DNA from: an uncultured Clostridia bacterium
Lineage (GTDB): Bacteria > Bacillota > Clostridia > Peptostreptococcales > Anaerovoracaceae
DNA length: 33,451 nt
Direction of reading: 5' to 3'
NCBI GenBank assembly: GCA_938009115.1
Contig: CALLHZ010000069.1
Span: 1 to 33,451 of the forward strand
The position numbers were made by a program, and so were the translations under genes. Below, in pieces: positions 16,755-23,674 of the stretch. The notes below the pieces were generated by a model. That model made no database searches. It was not told where the DNA came from and saw only the letters and a program-made list of their open reading frames with translations. The stretch's first letter is position 1. Each line of letters opens with the position of its first letter.

Positions 16755-17117
16755 ATGCCAAGACCACGCAAATGGAAAAGAGTATGTTCTCTGCCGGAGA
16801 GCAACCTGTTTGGCCCGTTAACCCAAGATGTGCGCCAACGTGAGCAGGTCATCATGTCTGTGGAAGAATATGAAGTGATCCGACTGATCGATCAGGAGGG
16901 CCTGACGCAGGATGAAGCAGCCTTGCGGATGGATGTCGCCCGGGGGACTGTCCAGCGGCTATACAGTGACGCTCGTGCCAAACTGGCTGAATCTCTCGTC
17001 AACGGAAGCCTGTTGAAGATTGAGGGAGGCGATTATCAATTGTACCCCGACCAGGAAAGCAGGCAAGGTTGTGGTCAATGCAGACGCAGCCGATGCGGAA
17101 GAAGGGCCGGAGAATGA
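16755..17117 (+). CDS. DUF134 (UPF0251) family DNA-binding protein
   Basis: This 120-residue protein begins MPRPRKWKRVCSLPESN, the family's N-terminal signature. It has a sigma-70 region-4-like helix-turn-helix (about residues 38-75, EEYEVIRLIDQEGLTQDEAALRMDVARGTVQRLY) and a Cys/Arg-rich tail (CGQCRRSRCGRR). The start at 16755 is chosen because GAGGAGA lies 6 bases upstream. The ATG at 16740 precedes that ribosome site. DUF134 genes often accompany DUF5320 genes, and it could regulate the palindromes upstream of DUF5320, but that is an inference. The terminator before it implies low read-through expression or an unseen promoter. Confidence 0.85.
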   Translation: MPRPRKWKRVCSLPESNLFGPLTQDVRQREQVIMSVEEYEVIRLIDQEGLTQDEAALRMDVARGTVQRLYSDARAKLAESLVNGSLLKIEGGDYQLYPDQESRQGCGQCRRSRCGRRAGE

Positions 17118-17160
17118 AATGGGCAAAGGGTGGAAAAACGTCTCCACAATGTAGACATGG

Positions 17161-17172
17161 TATGATATCATA
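17161..17172. repeat. 12-bp palindrome upstream of the SLC13 permease
   Basis: TATGATATCATA is a perfect palindrome. Eighteen bases downstream, ATCGAT occurs twice around a single T (17179-17191). Both lie in the 134-base gap before the permease and could be operators. No convincing promoter pair was found there. Confidence 0.4.
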
Positions 17173-17251
17173 AAACAAATCGATTATCGATCCGATATGT
17201 GCGAATCATGACGAGAAATCTCATCCTGTGGGCAGGTCGAGGTGAGACAAG

Positions 17252-18541
17252 ATGGACGGCTTATTGAACTGGGAACAGACAGCCGCCTGGGCTGTGCTTC
17301 TGTTTGTACTCTATGCCATGGTTTCGGAGAAGATCCCGTATCCGGCAGCCGCATTCGGCGGTTTGCTTGGTTTGGGATTTTTTCGTATCGCCTCGCCTGC
17401 GGAGTTGTTTTCGGGCTTTTCTTCTCCTGCGCTGTTTACGGTGGCCATCGTTCTGGTCATGAGCGCCGGGATCGTGGAGTCCGGTATTTTTTCCGGCTTT
17501 GGCAGGGCGATCGCAGCCCGGGTGAAAAGCCCTGTCAGGCAGCTGTTTGCTGTGTTTTTATCTACATCGATGCTGTCTGCCTTTATGAACAACGTAGGCG
17601 CTGTCGGCATCATGCTGCCGACATCAAAGCGAATGGCCCGGCGCGCGGGGCAGGAGGCTGCCGACTTTGGAATGCCGTTGGCGTATGCGTCCATCTTGGG
17701 CGGATCGGTCACACTGATCGGCACCGCATCCAATCTGATCGTGTCCACGTTCCGTTTTCAATCCTATGGCGCCCCTTTTCGCATGTTTGATTATACGGCT
17801 CACGGTATCGTCATCGTCTTTACCGGTGTGATCGTCCTGTTTATATGCCGTATTTGCGGCCTGGGGCCTTCTATGAAGAAATCTGTGGAAAGCATTTCGT
17901 ATATGCCGGACAACGGCGGCTCCTTCCCTGATCTTTCTCCCGCCCGAAGCAAAAAAAATAACGCTGTTGTTCTTTTCACATTGATCCCTGCGGTCATCGC
18001 GGCTGCCGGAGGCATGCTTCATCCTTCGATAGGATTTGGAATGACAGTCATTCTTTGGCTTGCTTTCGGCGTGTTGTCCGGGGAAAATGCCGTCAGCAGC
18101 ATCCACGTTCCCGTGATCCTGTTCCTGGGAAGCATGCTGAGCTTGTCGTCGATTTTAGATCATACAGGGGCGCTAACGGCGGCCACGGATTTGATCCTTC
18201 CTTTGACAACCGCTTTGAGCCCGTTCCCGCTGATCCTGCTGATCACGCTTTTTACTGCGCTTCTTGCCAATATGATCGACAATGCAGTCGCTGCCGTGAT
18301 TATGGCGCCGCTGATGATCCGGCTGGACCTTTCCGGAGCTGTGGCAGTTTCTCCGGATGCTCTGCTGATGGCTGTGGCGGCAGGAGCCAGCCTGGGCATC
18401 GTGTTGCCGACCCATCAAGCTGCCATCGTTTCTATGGAAAGTACCCAGTTTTCAAGAAAAAACTTTATACGAACGGGCGCAGCGATCGCGCTGCCGGCGG
18501 CGATACTTGCTTCCGCTGTCATCTATTTTGTATGGCTCTAG
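17252..18541 (+). CDS. SLC13-family (ArsB/NhaD-type) permease
   Basis: This 429-residue membrane protein has about 11-12 helices. The two hairpin signatures of the ion-transporter superfamily are present: AFMNNVGAVGIMLPTSKRMAR with GGSVTLIGTASNLIVS in the first half, and MIDNAVAAVIMAPL with GASLGIVLPTHQAA in the second. There is no cytoplasmic RCK/TrkA_C insert, unlike many sulfur-linked SLC13 proteins. It is the first gene of the sulfur/redox block, 21 bases before the CstB-like gene, so an inorganic or organic sulfur anion is a plausible substrate. Dicarboxylates or arsenite remain possible. The ribosome site is GAGGTGAG. Confidence 0.82.
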   Translation: MDGLLNWEQTAAWAVLLFVLYAMVSEKIPYPAAAFGGLLGLGFFRIASPAELFSGFSSPALFTVAIVLVMSAGIVESGIFSGFGRAIAARVKSPVRQLFAVFLSTSMLSAFMNNVGAVGIMLPTSKRMARRAGQEAADFGMPLAYASILGGSVTLIGTASNLIVSTFRFQSYGAPFRMFDYTAHGIVIVFTGVIVLFICRICGLGPSMKKSVESISYMPDNGGSFPDLSPARSKKNNAVVLFTLIPAVIAAAGGMLHPSIGFGMTVILWLAFGVLSGENAVSSIHVPVILFLGSMLSLSSILDHTGALTAATDLILPLTTALSPFPLILLITLFTALLANMIDNAVAAVIMAPLMIRLDLSGAVAVSPDALLMAVAAGASLGIVLPTHQAAIVSMESTQFSRKNFIRTGAAIALPAAILASAVIYFVWL

Positions 18542-18562
18542 CATCTGACAGGAGGAAATGTT

Positions 18563-19939
18563 ATGGAATTCAAACAAATCTATACCAAGGGACTCGCTCA
18601 CTGCTCTTATGTAATCGGAGGAAAAAATCAATGCATCGTCGTAGATCCGGCCAGAGACGTAGAACCCTATATCGAAGCGGCCAGAACATTCAAGCTTCCG
18701 ATCACCGGGATCATTGAAACCCACCTGCACGCTGATTTTGTATCAGGCCATATCGAACTGGCGGAGCGAACGGGCGCGACGATTTATGTGACGGCTCAGG
18801 CAAAGGCGGCCTATAAGCATTACGATATGGCGGACGGTGAGGAGATTCTGATCGACACCTTGCTGATTCGGATGATCGACACGCCGGGGCACACCCCGGA
18901 AAGCGCCGTGTTCATCGTTTCCGATCTTGAGCGGGGCAAAGAGCCGGCCCTGGCCTTTACGGGCGATACATTACTGGTGGGTGATGCGGGCCGGCCGGAT
19001 CTGTTTCCGGACCGCAAGGAAGAACTGGCTTCAAAGCTCTATGCAAGTCTCGGCCGAATCGCCGAGATCGGTGATCATGTGGAGATTTATCCCGCTCATG
19101 GCGCCGGTTCTCTTTGCGGCAAGGCGCTTTCGTCAAAGCTTTCTTCCACGATTGGGACCGAACGGATGCACAATCCCGCATTGAATATCCATCCGGAAGA
19201 AGCCTTTGTGCGGACTTTTCTGGAGGGAATGCCGGAAGCTCCCGATCATTTTGCCCGATGCTCCGAGATCAACCGAATCGGAGCGCCGCCGGTATATTCA
19301 CTGAAAAAGCCCGTGGCGTACAGGCCGGGGGATTTTCTGGAGATGGCTCAATCCGGCCATTTGGTCGTTGACACGAGAGATCAGCTTCCTTTTGCGGCCG
19401 CCCATATTCCCGGCGCTTACGGGCTGAGTCTGAAAGGAAATTTTGCCACGTTTTCCGGCTGGGTCCTTCCTCCGGAAAAGCCGATCCTGCTGGTGGCAGA
19501 TTCTCCCGCCGAGTATCACGCAGCGCTGAAGGGACTTTACAGCGTAGGCCTGGACAGGGTGGAGGGATATTTGGACGGAGGCATGGATGCCTACGAAGAC
19601 AGCGGGTATCGCACGGCCAGGCTGGAAAGCATCTCGATCGTGGAACTGAAGGAGCGGATGGACGCAGGCGAGCTGCTGGTCGTCGACACCCGGCTGAAAA
19701 GCGAATACGACAAGTCCCATATTGCAGGCACCGTTCATGCCGCAGCGCCGGATGTGCGAAAACGCTATAAAGAATGGGAGACAGGAAAGACCCTGGCGTT
19801 TATCTGCAATACCGGAAATCGCTCCCTTCTGGCAGGAAGTCTGATGCTCAACCTGAGCTGCATGGATACGGTGATCAATGTGATCGGCGGGACGACGGCC
19901 TGGGCAAAGCTCGGATACCCCATGAAAGAAGGTGGCTGA
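18563..19939 (+). CDS. Persulfide dioxygenase-like MBL hydrolase with two rhodanese domains (CstB-like)
   Basis: The protein has 458 residues. Residues 1 to about 240 form a metallo-beta-lactamase fold with THLHADFVSGH (H54, H56, D58), TPGHTPES, FTGDTLLVGDAGRPDL and YPAHGAGSLCGK, as in ETHE1-type persulfide dioxygenases. The first rhodanese domain (about 268-355) lacks the catalytic Cys, with VADSPAE where the loop should be. The second (about 365-455) keeps CNTGNRS with Cys415. This MBL, inactive rhodanese, active rhodanese order is the CstB architecture known from Staphylococcus aureus, which oxidises and transfers persulfide sulfur. An oxygen-using enzyme in a probable anaerobe suggests defence against sulfide under oxygen exposure, or transferase use only. 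The ribosome site is AGGAGG. Confidence 0.88.
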   Translation: MEFKQIYTKGLAHCSYVIGGKNQCIVVDPARDVEPYIEAARTFKLPITGIIETHLHADFVSGHIELAERTGATIYVTAQAKAAYKHYDMADGEEILIDTLLIRMIDTPGHTPESAVFIVSDLERGKEPALAFTGDTLLVGDAGRPDLFPDRKEELASKLYASLGRIAEIGDHVEIYPAHGAGSLCGKALSSKLSSTIGTERMHNPALNIHPEEAFVRTFLEGMPEAPDHFARCSEINRIGAPPVYSLKKPVAYRPGDFLEMAQSGHLVVDTRDQLPFAAAHIPGAYGLSLKGNFATFSGWVLPPEKPILLVADSPAEYHAALKGLYSVGLDRVEGYLDGGMDAYEDSGYRTARLESISIVELKERMDAGELLVVDTRLKSEYDKSHIAGTVHAAAPDVRKRYKEWETGKTLAFICNTGNRSLLAGSLMLNLSCMDTVINVIGGTTAWAKLGYPMKEGG

Positions 19940-19940
19940 T

Positions 19941-20465
19941 GTGCAGCTGTTTCGGATTATATTTGTTGATCCATGGCCCTGGTGGTTCGGCGGCATTGCC
20001 ATCGGCCTGCTGGTCCCGTTCATGTACTACTACCTCAACACAGCGTTGGGTGTATCCACCGGATACGGCAATCTGGTTAAATTGTTTATTCCCCATTCGA
20101 AGCTGAAGTGGCTGAACTCGCCAACCTATAAAAATGTGTTCAACTGGCGGATCTATTTCATAGGAGGTATGATCCTGGGCGGATTTCTATCTGCCCGTTT
20201 ATCCGGCAGCCCGCTCCTGACGGCGGAGATGGGATTGTTTACGCAACGCGTGCAATGGCCCTATGCCGTCTACTTGGTTTGGTTTCTTTTCGGAGGGATC
20301 CTTCTTGGCCTTGGCTCGAGGATCGCCGGAGGCTGCACGTCGGGGCACAGCATCCATGGAATTGCCAATCTGCACGCTTCCAGTATCTTATCCACAGTAT
20401 TCTTTCTGTTGTTCGGCGCGATCGGAGTGGCTTTGATCCGCATGGCATTCATGGGAGGTTTGTGA
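19941..20465 (+). CDS. YeeE/YedE-family sulfur transporter, first half (TsuA-like)
   Basis: This 174-residue membrane protein has about five helices and the conserved GGCTSGHSIHG motif (Cys132), characteristic of the YeeE/YedE family, whose characterised member TsuA (YeeE) imports thiosulfate. Full-length TsuA carries two such halves in one chain, whereas here they are two adjacent genes. GTG at 19941 is chosen because AAGAAGG lies 8 bases upstream; an earlier in-frame GTG at 19932 overlaps that site. The start directly follows the stop of the CstB-like gene, and the stop overlaps the ATG of the second half. Thiosulfate import is inferred. Other sulfur compounds are possible. Confidence 0.83.
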   Translation: MQLFRIIFVDPWPWWFGGIAIGLLVPFMYYYLNTALGVSTGYGNLVKLFIPHSKLKWLNSPTYKNVFNWRIYFIGGMILGGFLSARLSGSPLLTAEMGLFTQRVQWPYAVYLVWFLFGGILLGLGSRIAGGCTSGHSIHGIANLHASSILSTVFFLLFGAIGVALIRMAFMGGL

Positions 20466-20881
20466 TGAGTAAAAACCTTCAATACATGATCTTTGGAACG
20501 ATTTTCGGGTTTGTGCTGAGCCGTGTGGGCGCCTCGGATTATGATCTGATTTTCAAGATGTTCACCGCTGAGGATCTAAAGCTGGCCTATGTGATCATCA
20601 CTGCCATCCTCACTGCGGGCGTTTCCATGAGAGTACTGGCCCGGCTTGGCATGAAGGGGCGGGGCGGAGCTCCCATCAACGTCAGCAAGAAGCCGCTTCA
20701 GATGAAAAAGAATATCATCGGCGGCACCATCTTCGGCCTGGGGTGGGCAATCTCCGGAGCCTGCCCGGGAACGGTGCTGGCTCAGGTGGGGGAAGGCAAG
20801 CTGCTGGGGTTGGTCACCATGTTCGGCATGATCCTTGGAACATTCCTCTATGCTATTATGGCAGAAAGGCAGAAAGAATAA
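20465..20881 (+). CDS. YeeE/YedE-family sulfur transporter, second half
   Basis: This 138-residue membrane protein has four hydrophobic segments and the motif SGACPGTVLAQVG (Cys100), matching the second YeeE/YedE repeat. Its ATG overlaps the preceding stop (TGATG), with GGGAGG just upstream, so equal expression with the partner is likely. Two-gene versions of this family are widespread. The pair probably makes one transport path with a cysteine relay for sulfur anions. MsrA begins at the very next base. Confidence 0.83.
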   Translation: MSKNLQYMIFGTIFGFVLSRVGASDYDLIFKMFTAEDLKLAYVIITAILTAGVSMRVLARLGMKGRGGAPINVSKKPLQMKKNIIGGTIFGLGWAISGACPGTVLAQVGEGKLLGLVTMFGMILGTFLYAIMAERQKE

Positions 20882-21409
20882 ATGAAAGAAAATATTGCTT
20901 CCCGGTTCATATTCCTGGCAGGAGGATGCTTCTGGGGCTTGGAAAAATATGCTGGGCTGATCCCCGGCGTCGTATCCACCCAAGTGGGCTATGCCAATGG
21001 CCGCACGGAGAAGCCTTCCTATGAAGAGGTTTGCACGAAGGGCACTGGCCATGCGGAAACGGTTCGGGTGGAATACGATCCGGCGAGGTTGTCTTTGGAT
21101 CGCCTCTTGACGCTGTACTTCGACGCCATCGATCCACTGACGAAAAACAGACAGGGCTTTGATATCGGCCCGCAGTACAGGACCGGCATTTATTTTGAAA
21201 ACGAGGATGACGGAAAAGTCGCTGAACATGCCGTTGCCGGTCTTCAACGCAGCTTGGGCCAGCCGGTCATGGTCGAGGTGCTTCCCTTGACGAATTATTA
21301 TCCGGCAGAAGAATATCATCAAAGATACCTGGAAAAGCATCCCGGCGGGTATTGCCACATCGGCCGGGCGCAATTTGAGAAAGCGCGTAAGGCGACGGAC
21401 CAGCCATGA
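20882..21409 (+). CDS. msrA: Peptide methionine sulfoxide reductase MsrA
   Basis: This 175-residue cytoplasmic enzyme reduces methionine-S-sulfoxide. The catalytic GCFWG motif is at residues 15-19 (Cys16), with GYANG, TGHAETVRVEYDP, and a C-terminal GGYCH (Cys158) that may resolve the disulfide. In several clostridial relatives the catalytic residue is selenocysteine; here it is an ordinary Cys codon. The gene begins directly after the sulfur-transporter stop with only a weak ribosome site, so coupling is likely, and it overlaps msrB by 4 bases. Confidence 0.94.
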   Translation: MKENIASRFIFLAGGCFWGLEKYAGLIPGVVSTQVGYANGRTEKPSYEEVCTKGTGHAETVRVEYDPARLSLDRLLTLYFDAIDPLTKNRQGFDIGPQYRTGIYFENEDDGKVAEHAVAGLQRSLGQPVMVEVLPLTNYYPAEEYHQRYLEKHPGGYCHIGRAQFEKARKATDQP

Positions 21410-21849
21410 GATTTGAAAAGAAATCGAAAGAAGACCTGAGGAAGGTACTGACAAAAATGCAGTATAATGTAACGCAGAACAATGCCACGGAGCCACCCTA
21501 TCTGAATGCCTACGACCGGCATTTCGAAGAAGGCCTTTACGTGGATGTGACCACCGGCGAACCCCTGTTTTCTTCACTGGATAAGTTTCAATCCGGTTGC
21601 GGCTGGCCAAGCTTCAGCAAGCCTTTGGATCCTTCTGTTCTCAAAGAATTGAAGGATGCTTCCCATGGAATGCTGCGCACCGAAGTGCGCAGCGGCATCG
21701 GGGATGCCCATTTGGGGCATGTATTTTCCGATGGCCCAAAGGAGCGCGGCGGCCTGCGTTACTGCATCAACAGCGCAGCACTGCGCTTTATACCCCGGGC
21801 GGAGATGGCGCAAAACGGTTATGAGGAATGGTTGAAGCTCTTCGAGTGA
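21406..21849 (+). CDS. msrB: Peptide methionine sulfoxide reductase MsrB
   Basis: This 147-residue enzyme reduces methionine-R-sulfoxide and complements MsrA. The signature GCGWPSF (Cys65, the probable resolving Cys), HLGHVFSDGP and the catalytic RYCINSAALRF (Cys120) are present. The paired CxxC zinc motifs found in many MsrB proteins are absent, so this is the zinc-free type. The ATG overlaps the msrA stop as ATGA, showing an msrA-msrB operon. The last codon lies 87 bases before the selenoprotein gene. Confidence 0.94.
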   Translation: MRFEKKSKEDLRKVLTKMQYNVTQNNATEPPYLNAYDRHFEEGLYVDVTTGEPLFSSLDKFQSGCGWPSFSKPLDPSVLKELKDASHGMLRTEVRSGIGDAHLGHVFSDGPKERGGLRYCINSAALRFIPRAEMAQNGYEEWLKLFE

Positions 21850-21936
21850 TTTTTCACCGTGACTTGGTCACGAAGGGTGGTTGGGGCAGTTGCCCGGAAT
21901 GGAAAATTGTTATATCATAAAGACAAGGAGGAAATC

Positions 21937-22290
21937 ATGCTTTTTCTGTGTTACCCAGGCTGAACCACCTGCAAGCGAGCCATGGACTGGCTTACGGTAC
22001 GCGGGATCGAATACCGGTTCAGAGACATTAAAAAGGAAAATCCCGGCTATAAGGAGCTGACTCTTTGGTACAGGCAAAGCGGCTTGCCGCTGAAGCGGTT
22101 CTGGAACACCAGCGGAATACCTTATCGTGAGCAAAAGCTCAAGGACCGGCTGTCGGCAATGTCCGAAGAAGAACAGCTGAGGCTTCTTGCCACCGACGGT
22201 ATGCTCGTCAAAAGGCCGCTGGTTGTCACAGAAAGCTTTATCCTCACCGGCTTCAGGGAAGCCGAATGGGCGGACCGATTCAATCAATGA
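21937..22290 (+). CDS. ArsC/Spx-family thioredoxin-fold protein with in-frame UGA, probable selenoprotein
   Basis: Read through TGA at 21961-21963, the frame from ATG 21937 to TGA 22290 gives 117 residues, the normal length for this family. The sequence around the stop reads LCYPG-U-TTCKRAMDWL, so UGA replaces the first Cys of the CxxC redox motif at residue 9 (Cys12 is retained). Further conserved parts are FWNTSG, LATDGMLVKRP and LTGFREAEW, typical of the YusI-like arsenate reductase family. AAGGAGG lies 5 bases before ATG. A hairpin that fits a bacterial SECIS element follows the UGA. Upstream are msrA and msrB, and downstream is rubrerythrin, so it may reduce a thiol or sulfenic acid. The internal ATG at 21982 would give a truncated protein without the active site. 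Confidence 0.85.
21961..21993 (+). promoter_or_regulatory. Candidate bacterial SECIS element with its UGA codon
   Basis: After the UGA (21961-21963), GAGCCA (21977-21982) can pair with TGGCTT (21988-21993), including one G-U pair, around the loop TGGAC. The loop starts 20 bases after the UGA and has G at its second position. Both agree with the published bacterial SECIS rules (loop 16-37 bases downstream, G among the first two loop bases). Confidence 0.65.
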
Positions 22291-22314
22291 TATGCATCAG
22301 CAAAGGAGAACGAA

Positions 22315-22809
22315 ATGAACGAAACGAAAACGATGGAAAACTTGATGGCGGCCTTTGCCGGAGAATCCCAGGCGAACAGAAAATATCTGTCCTATGCGAA
22401 AAAGGCCGAGGCAGAAGGAAAAATGAATGCGGCAAAATTATTCAGAGCCGCTGCGGACGCCGAGACCATTCATGCGTTCAAGGAGTTTGAGCTGGCCGGA
22501 AAAGTCCGTACCACAGAAGAAAACCTGGCGGACGCCATGGCTGGCGAGACCCACGAATACAAGTCCATGTACCCCGAGTTTTTGCAGCAAGCCCAGGAAG
22601 AAGGAAATAAAGCGGCCGTTACAGCATTCAGCTATGCGTTACAGGCCGAAGAAGTCCATGCGAGACTGTATCAGAATGCGTTGGACAGCGGAGAAGGATC
22701 AGAAGAAATCTTTTACTATCTGTGTCCGGTCTGCGGGAATATCGAGACCGTTGTTCCCGACAGATGCCCCATTTGCGGTGTGCCGGGCGCGAAGTTCATA
22801 AAATACTAA
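22315..22809 (+). CDS. rbr: Rubrerythrin
   Basis: This 164-residue protein reduces hydrogen peroxide in anaerobes. A four-helix diiron domain occupies residues 1-130, with Glu17 (AGESQANRKY), AETIHAFKE, AGETHEY and AEEVHARLY as metal ligands. The C-terminal rubredoxin domain has Cys137/140 and Cys151/154 (CPVCG, CPICG). The ATG has AAAGGAGA 6-9 bases upstream and lies 24 bases after the selenoprotein stop. It closes the redox block and is followed by a strong terminator. Confidence 0.95.
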   Translation: MNETKTMENLMAAFAGESQANRKYLSYAKKAEAEGKMNAAKLFRAAADAETIHAFKEFELAGKVRTTEENLADAMAGETHEYKSMYPEFLQQAQEEGNKAAVTAFSYALQAEEVHARLYQNALDSGEGSEEIFYYLCPVCGNIETVVPDRCPICGVPGAKFIKY

Positions 22810-22821
22810 AATCAGCAAAAG

Positions 22822-22851
22822 CGGAGGGTGCGCGGCACGCCTCCGTTTTTT
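22822..22851 (+). terminator. Rho-independent terminator after rubrerythrin
   Basis: CGGAGG (22822-22827) pairs with CCTCCG (22840-22845), with an inner GTGC/GCAC helix and one bulged G, and six Ts follow (22846-22851). This ends the sulfur/redox transcript. Confidence 0.9.
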
Positions 22852-22869
22852 GCATGGAGGATAAACGCT

Positions 22870-23670
22870 ATGAACAGCGAAAAGACCGACAGCCTCTGGA
22901 AGGCCCTTGCTTCAGGTTCATTTCTAATAATGGTGGCGGTAAACGGCTTGGCCAACGCGCTGCCCATCAACGGCATCCAAACCGGACAGGTGTCGGATGC
23001 ATATCCGAATCTGTTTGCCCCGGCCGGCGTGACATTTGCAATATGGGGAGTCATCTACCTGCTGCTGGCTCTTTATACGCTGTATCAGTATGGGGTGTTG
23101 CGCGAACAGGGCAGCAAGGAGGCCGAAGTTCGTGAGGACCGTGTCAGGCGTCTTTTTGCGATCTCCTCTGCCGCAAATACTGCGTGGATCTTCGCCTGGC
23201 ATTACCGGATGATAGCCCTCTCCTTGGGATTGATCGTTTCGATCCTGATTTGCCTGATCCTGGTCAATCTGGAACTGTCAGGGCATCTGCTGTCAGGGCG
23301 GCAACGCTTCTTTCTTCGGCTCCCTTTCAGTATCTATTTCGGATGGATCACAGTGGCTGCCATCGCCAATGCGACTACGTTGCTTGTGGATCTGCAATGG
23401 AGAGGGTTTGGCTTGCCAGAAGAGGCATGGACTGTGATCATTCTGCTGACCGGCATGCTTATCGGTCTGGTCACCATGCTGCGCAACAGAAACGGCGCCT
23501 ATGGCCTGGTTCTGATTTGGGCCTACAGCGGCATCCTGCTCAAGCATATTTCCGCGACCGGCTTTTCCGGGCAGTATACGGCAGTGATTTATACTGCGCT
23601 TTTTTGCATTCTGTTTTATATTGCCGGAGAAGTCTGGCTGCTGCGCAAATTCCGGAAAGAAGCCTGGTAG
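22870..23670 (+). CDS. TspO/MBR-like tryptophan-rich membrane protein
   Basis: This 266-residue protein has about seven hydrophobic helices. The N-terminal NGLANALPINGIQTGQVSDAYPNLFAPAGVTFAIWGVIYLLLALYTLYQYG resembles the bacterial tryptophan-rich sensory protein/TspO group, which is a longer version of the classical five-helix TspO. The Trp content of later helices is modest. The ATG at 22870 has GGAGG 9 bases upstream. Upstream in-frame codons fall inside the rubrerythrin terminator and are rejected. The UvdE gene starts 5 bases after its stop, so the two are likely co-transcribed. Function is not established; tetrapyrrole or stress-related ligand binding is known for some TspO relatives. 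Confidence 0.6.
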   Translation: MNSEKTDSLWKALASGSFLIMVAVNGLANALPINGIQTGQVSDAYPNLFAPAGVTFAIWGVIYLLLALYTLYQYGVLREQGSKEAEVREDRVRRLFAISSAANTAWIFAWHYRMIALSLGLIVSILICLILVNLELSGHLLSGRQRFFLRLPFSIYFGWITVAAIANATTLLVDLQWRGFGLPEEAWTVIILLTGMLIGLVTMLRNRNGAYGLVLIWAYSGILLKHISATGFSGQYTAVIYTALFCILFYIAGEVWLLRKFRKEAW

Positions 23671-23674
23671 CGGC

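Noticed and set aside
20576..21610. Antisense frame across yeeE-2, msrA and msrB
   Set aside because: It spans three well-identified sense genes. The composition is typical of antisense shadow frames.
21858..21895. Small hairpins after msrB as a terminator
   Set aside because: CGTGAC/GTCACG and GGGCA/TGCCC are short and lack a T-run. They may be weak pause sites only.
21982..22290. A shorter ORF starting at the internal ATG of the ArsC/Spx-family gene
   Set aside because: It lacks the CxxC active site and has no ribosome site. The ATG at 21937 has AAGGAGG and gives a complete family protein when UGA is read as Sec.
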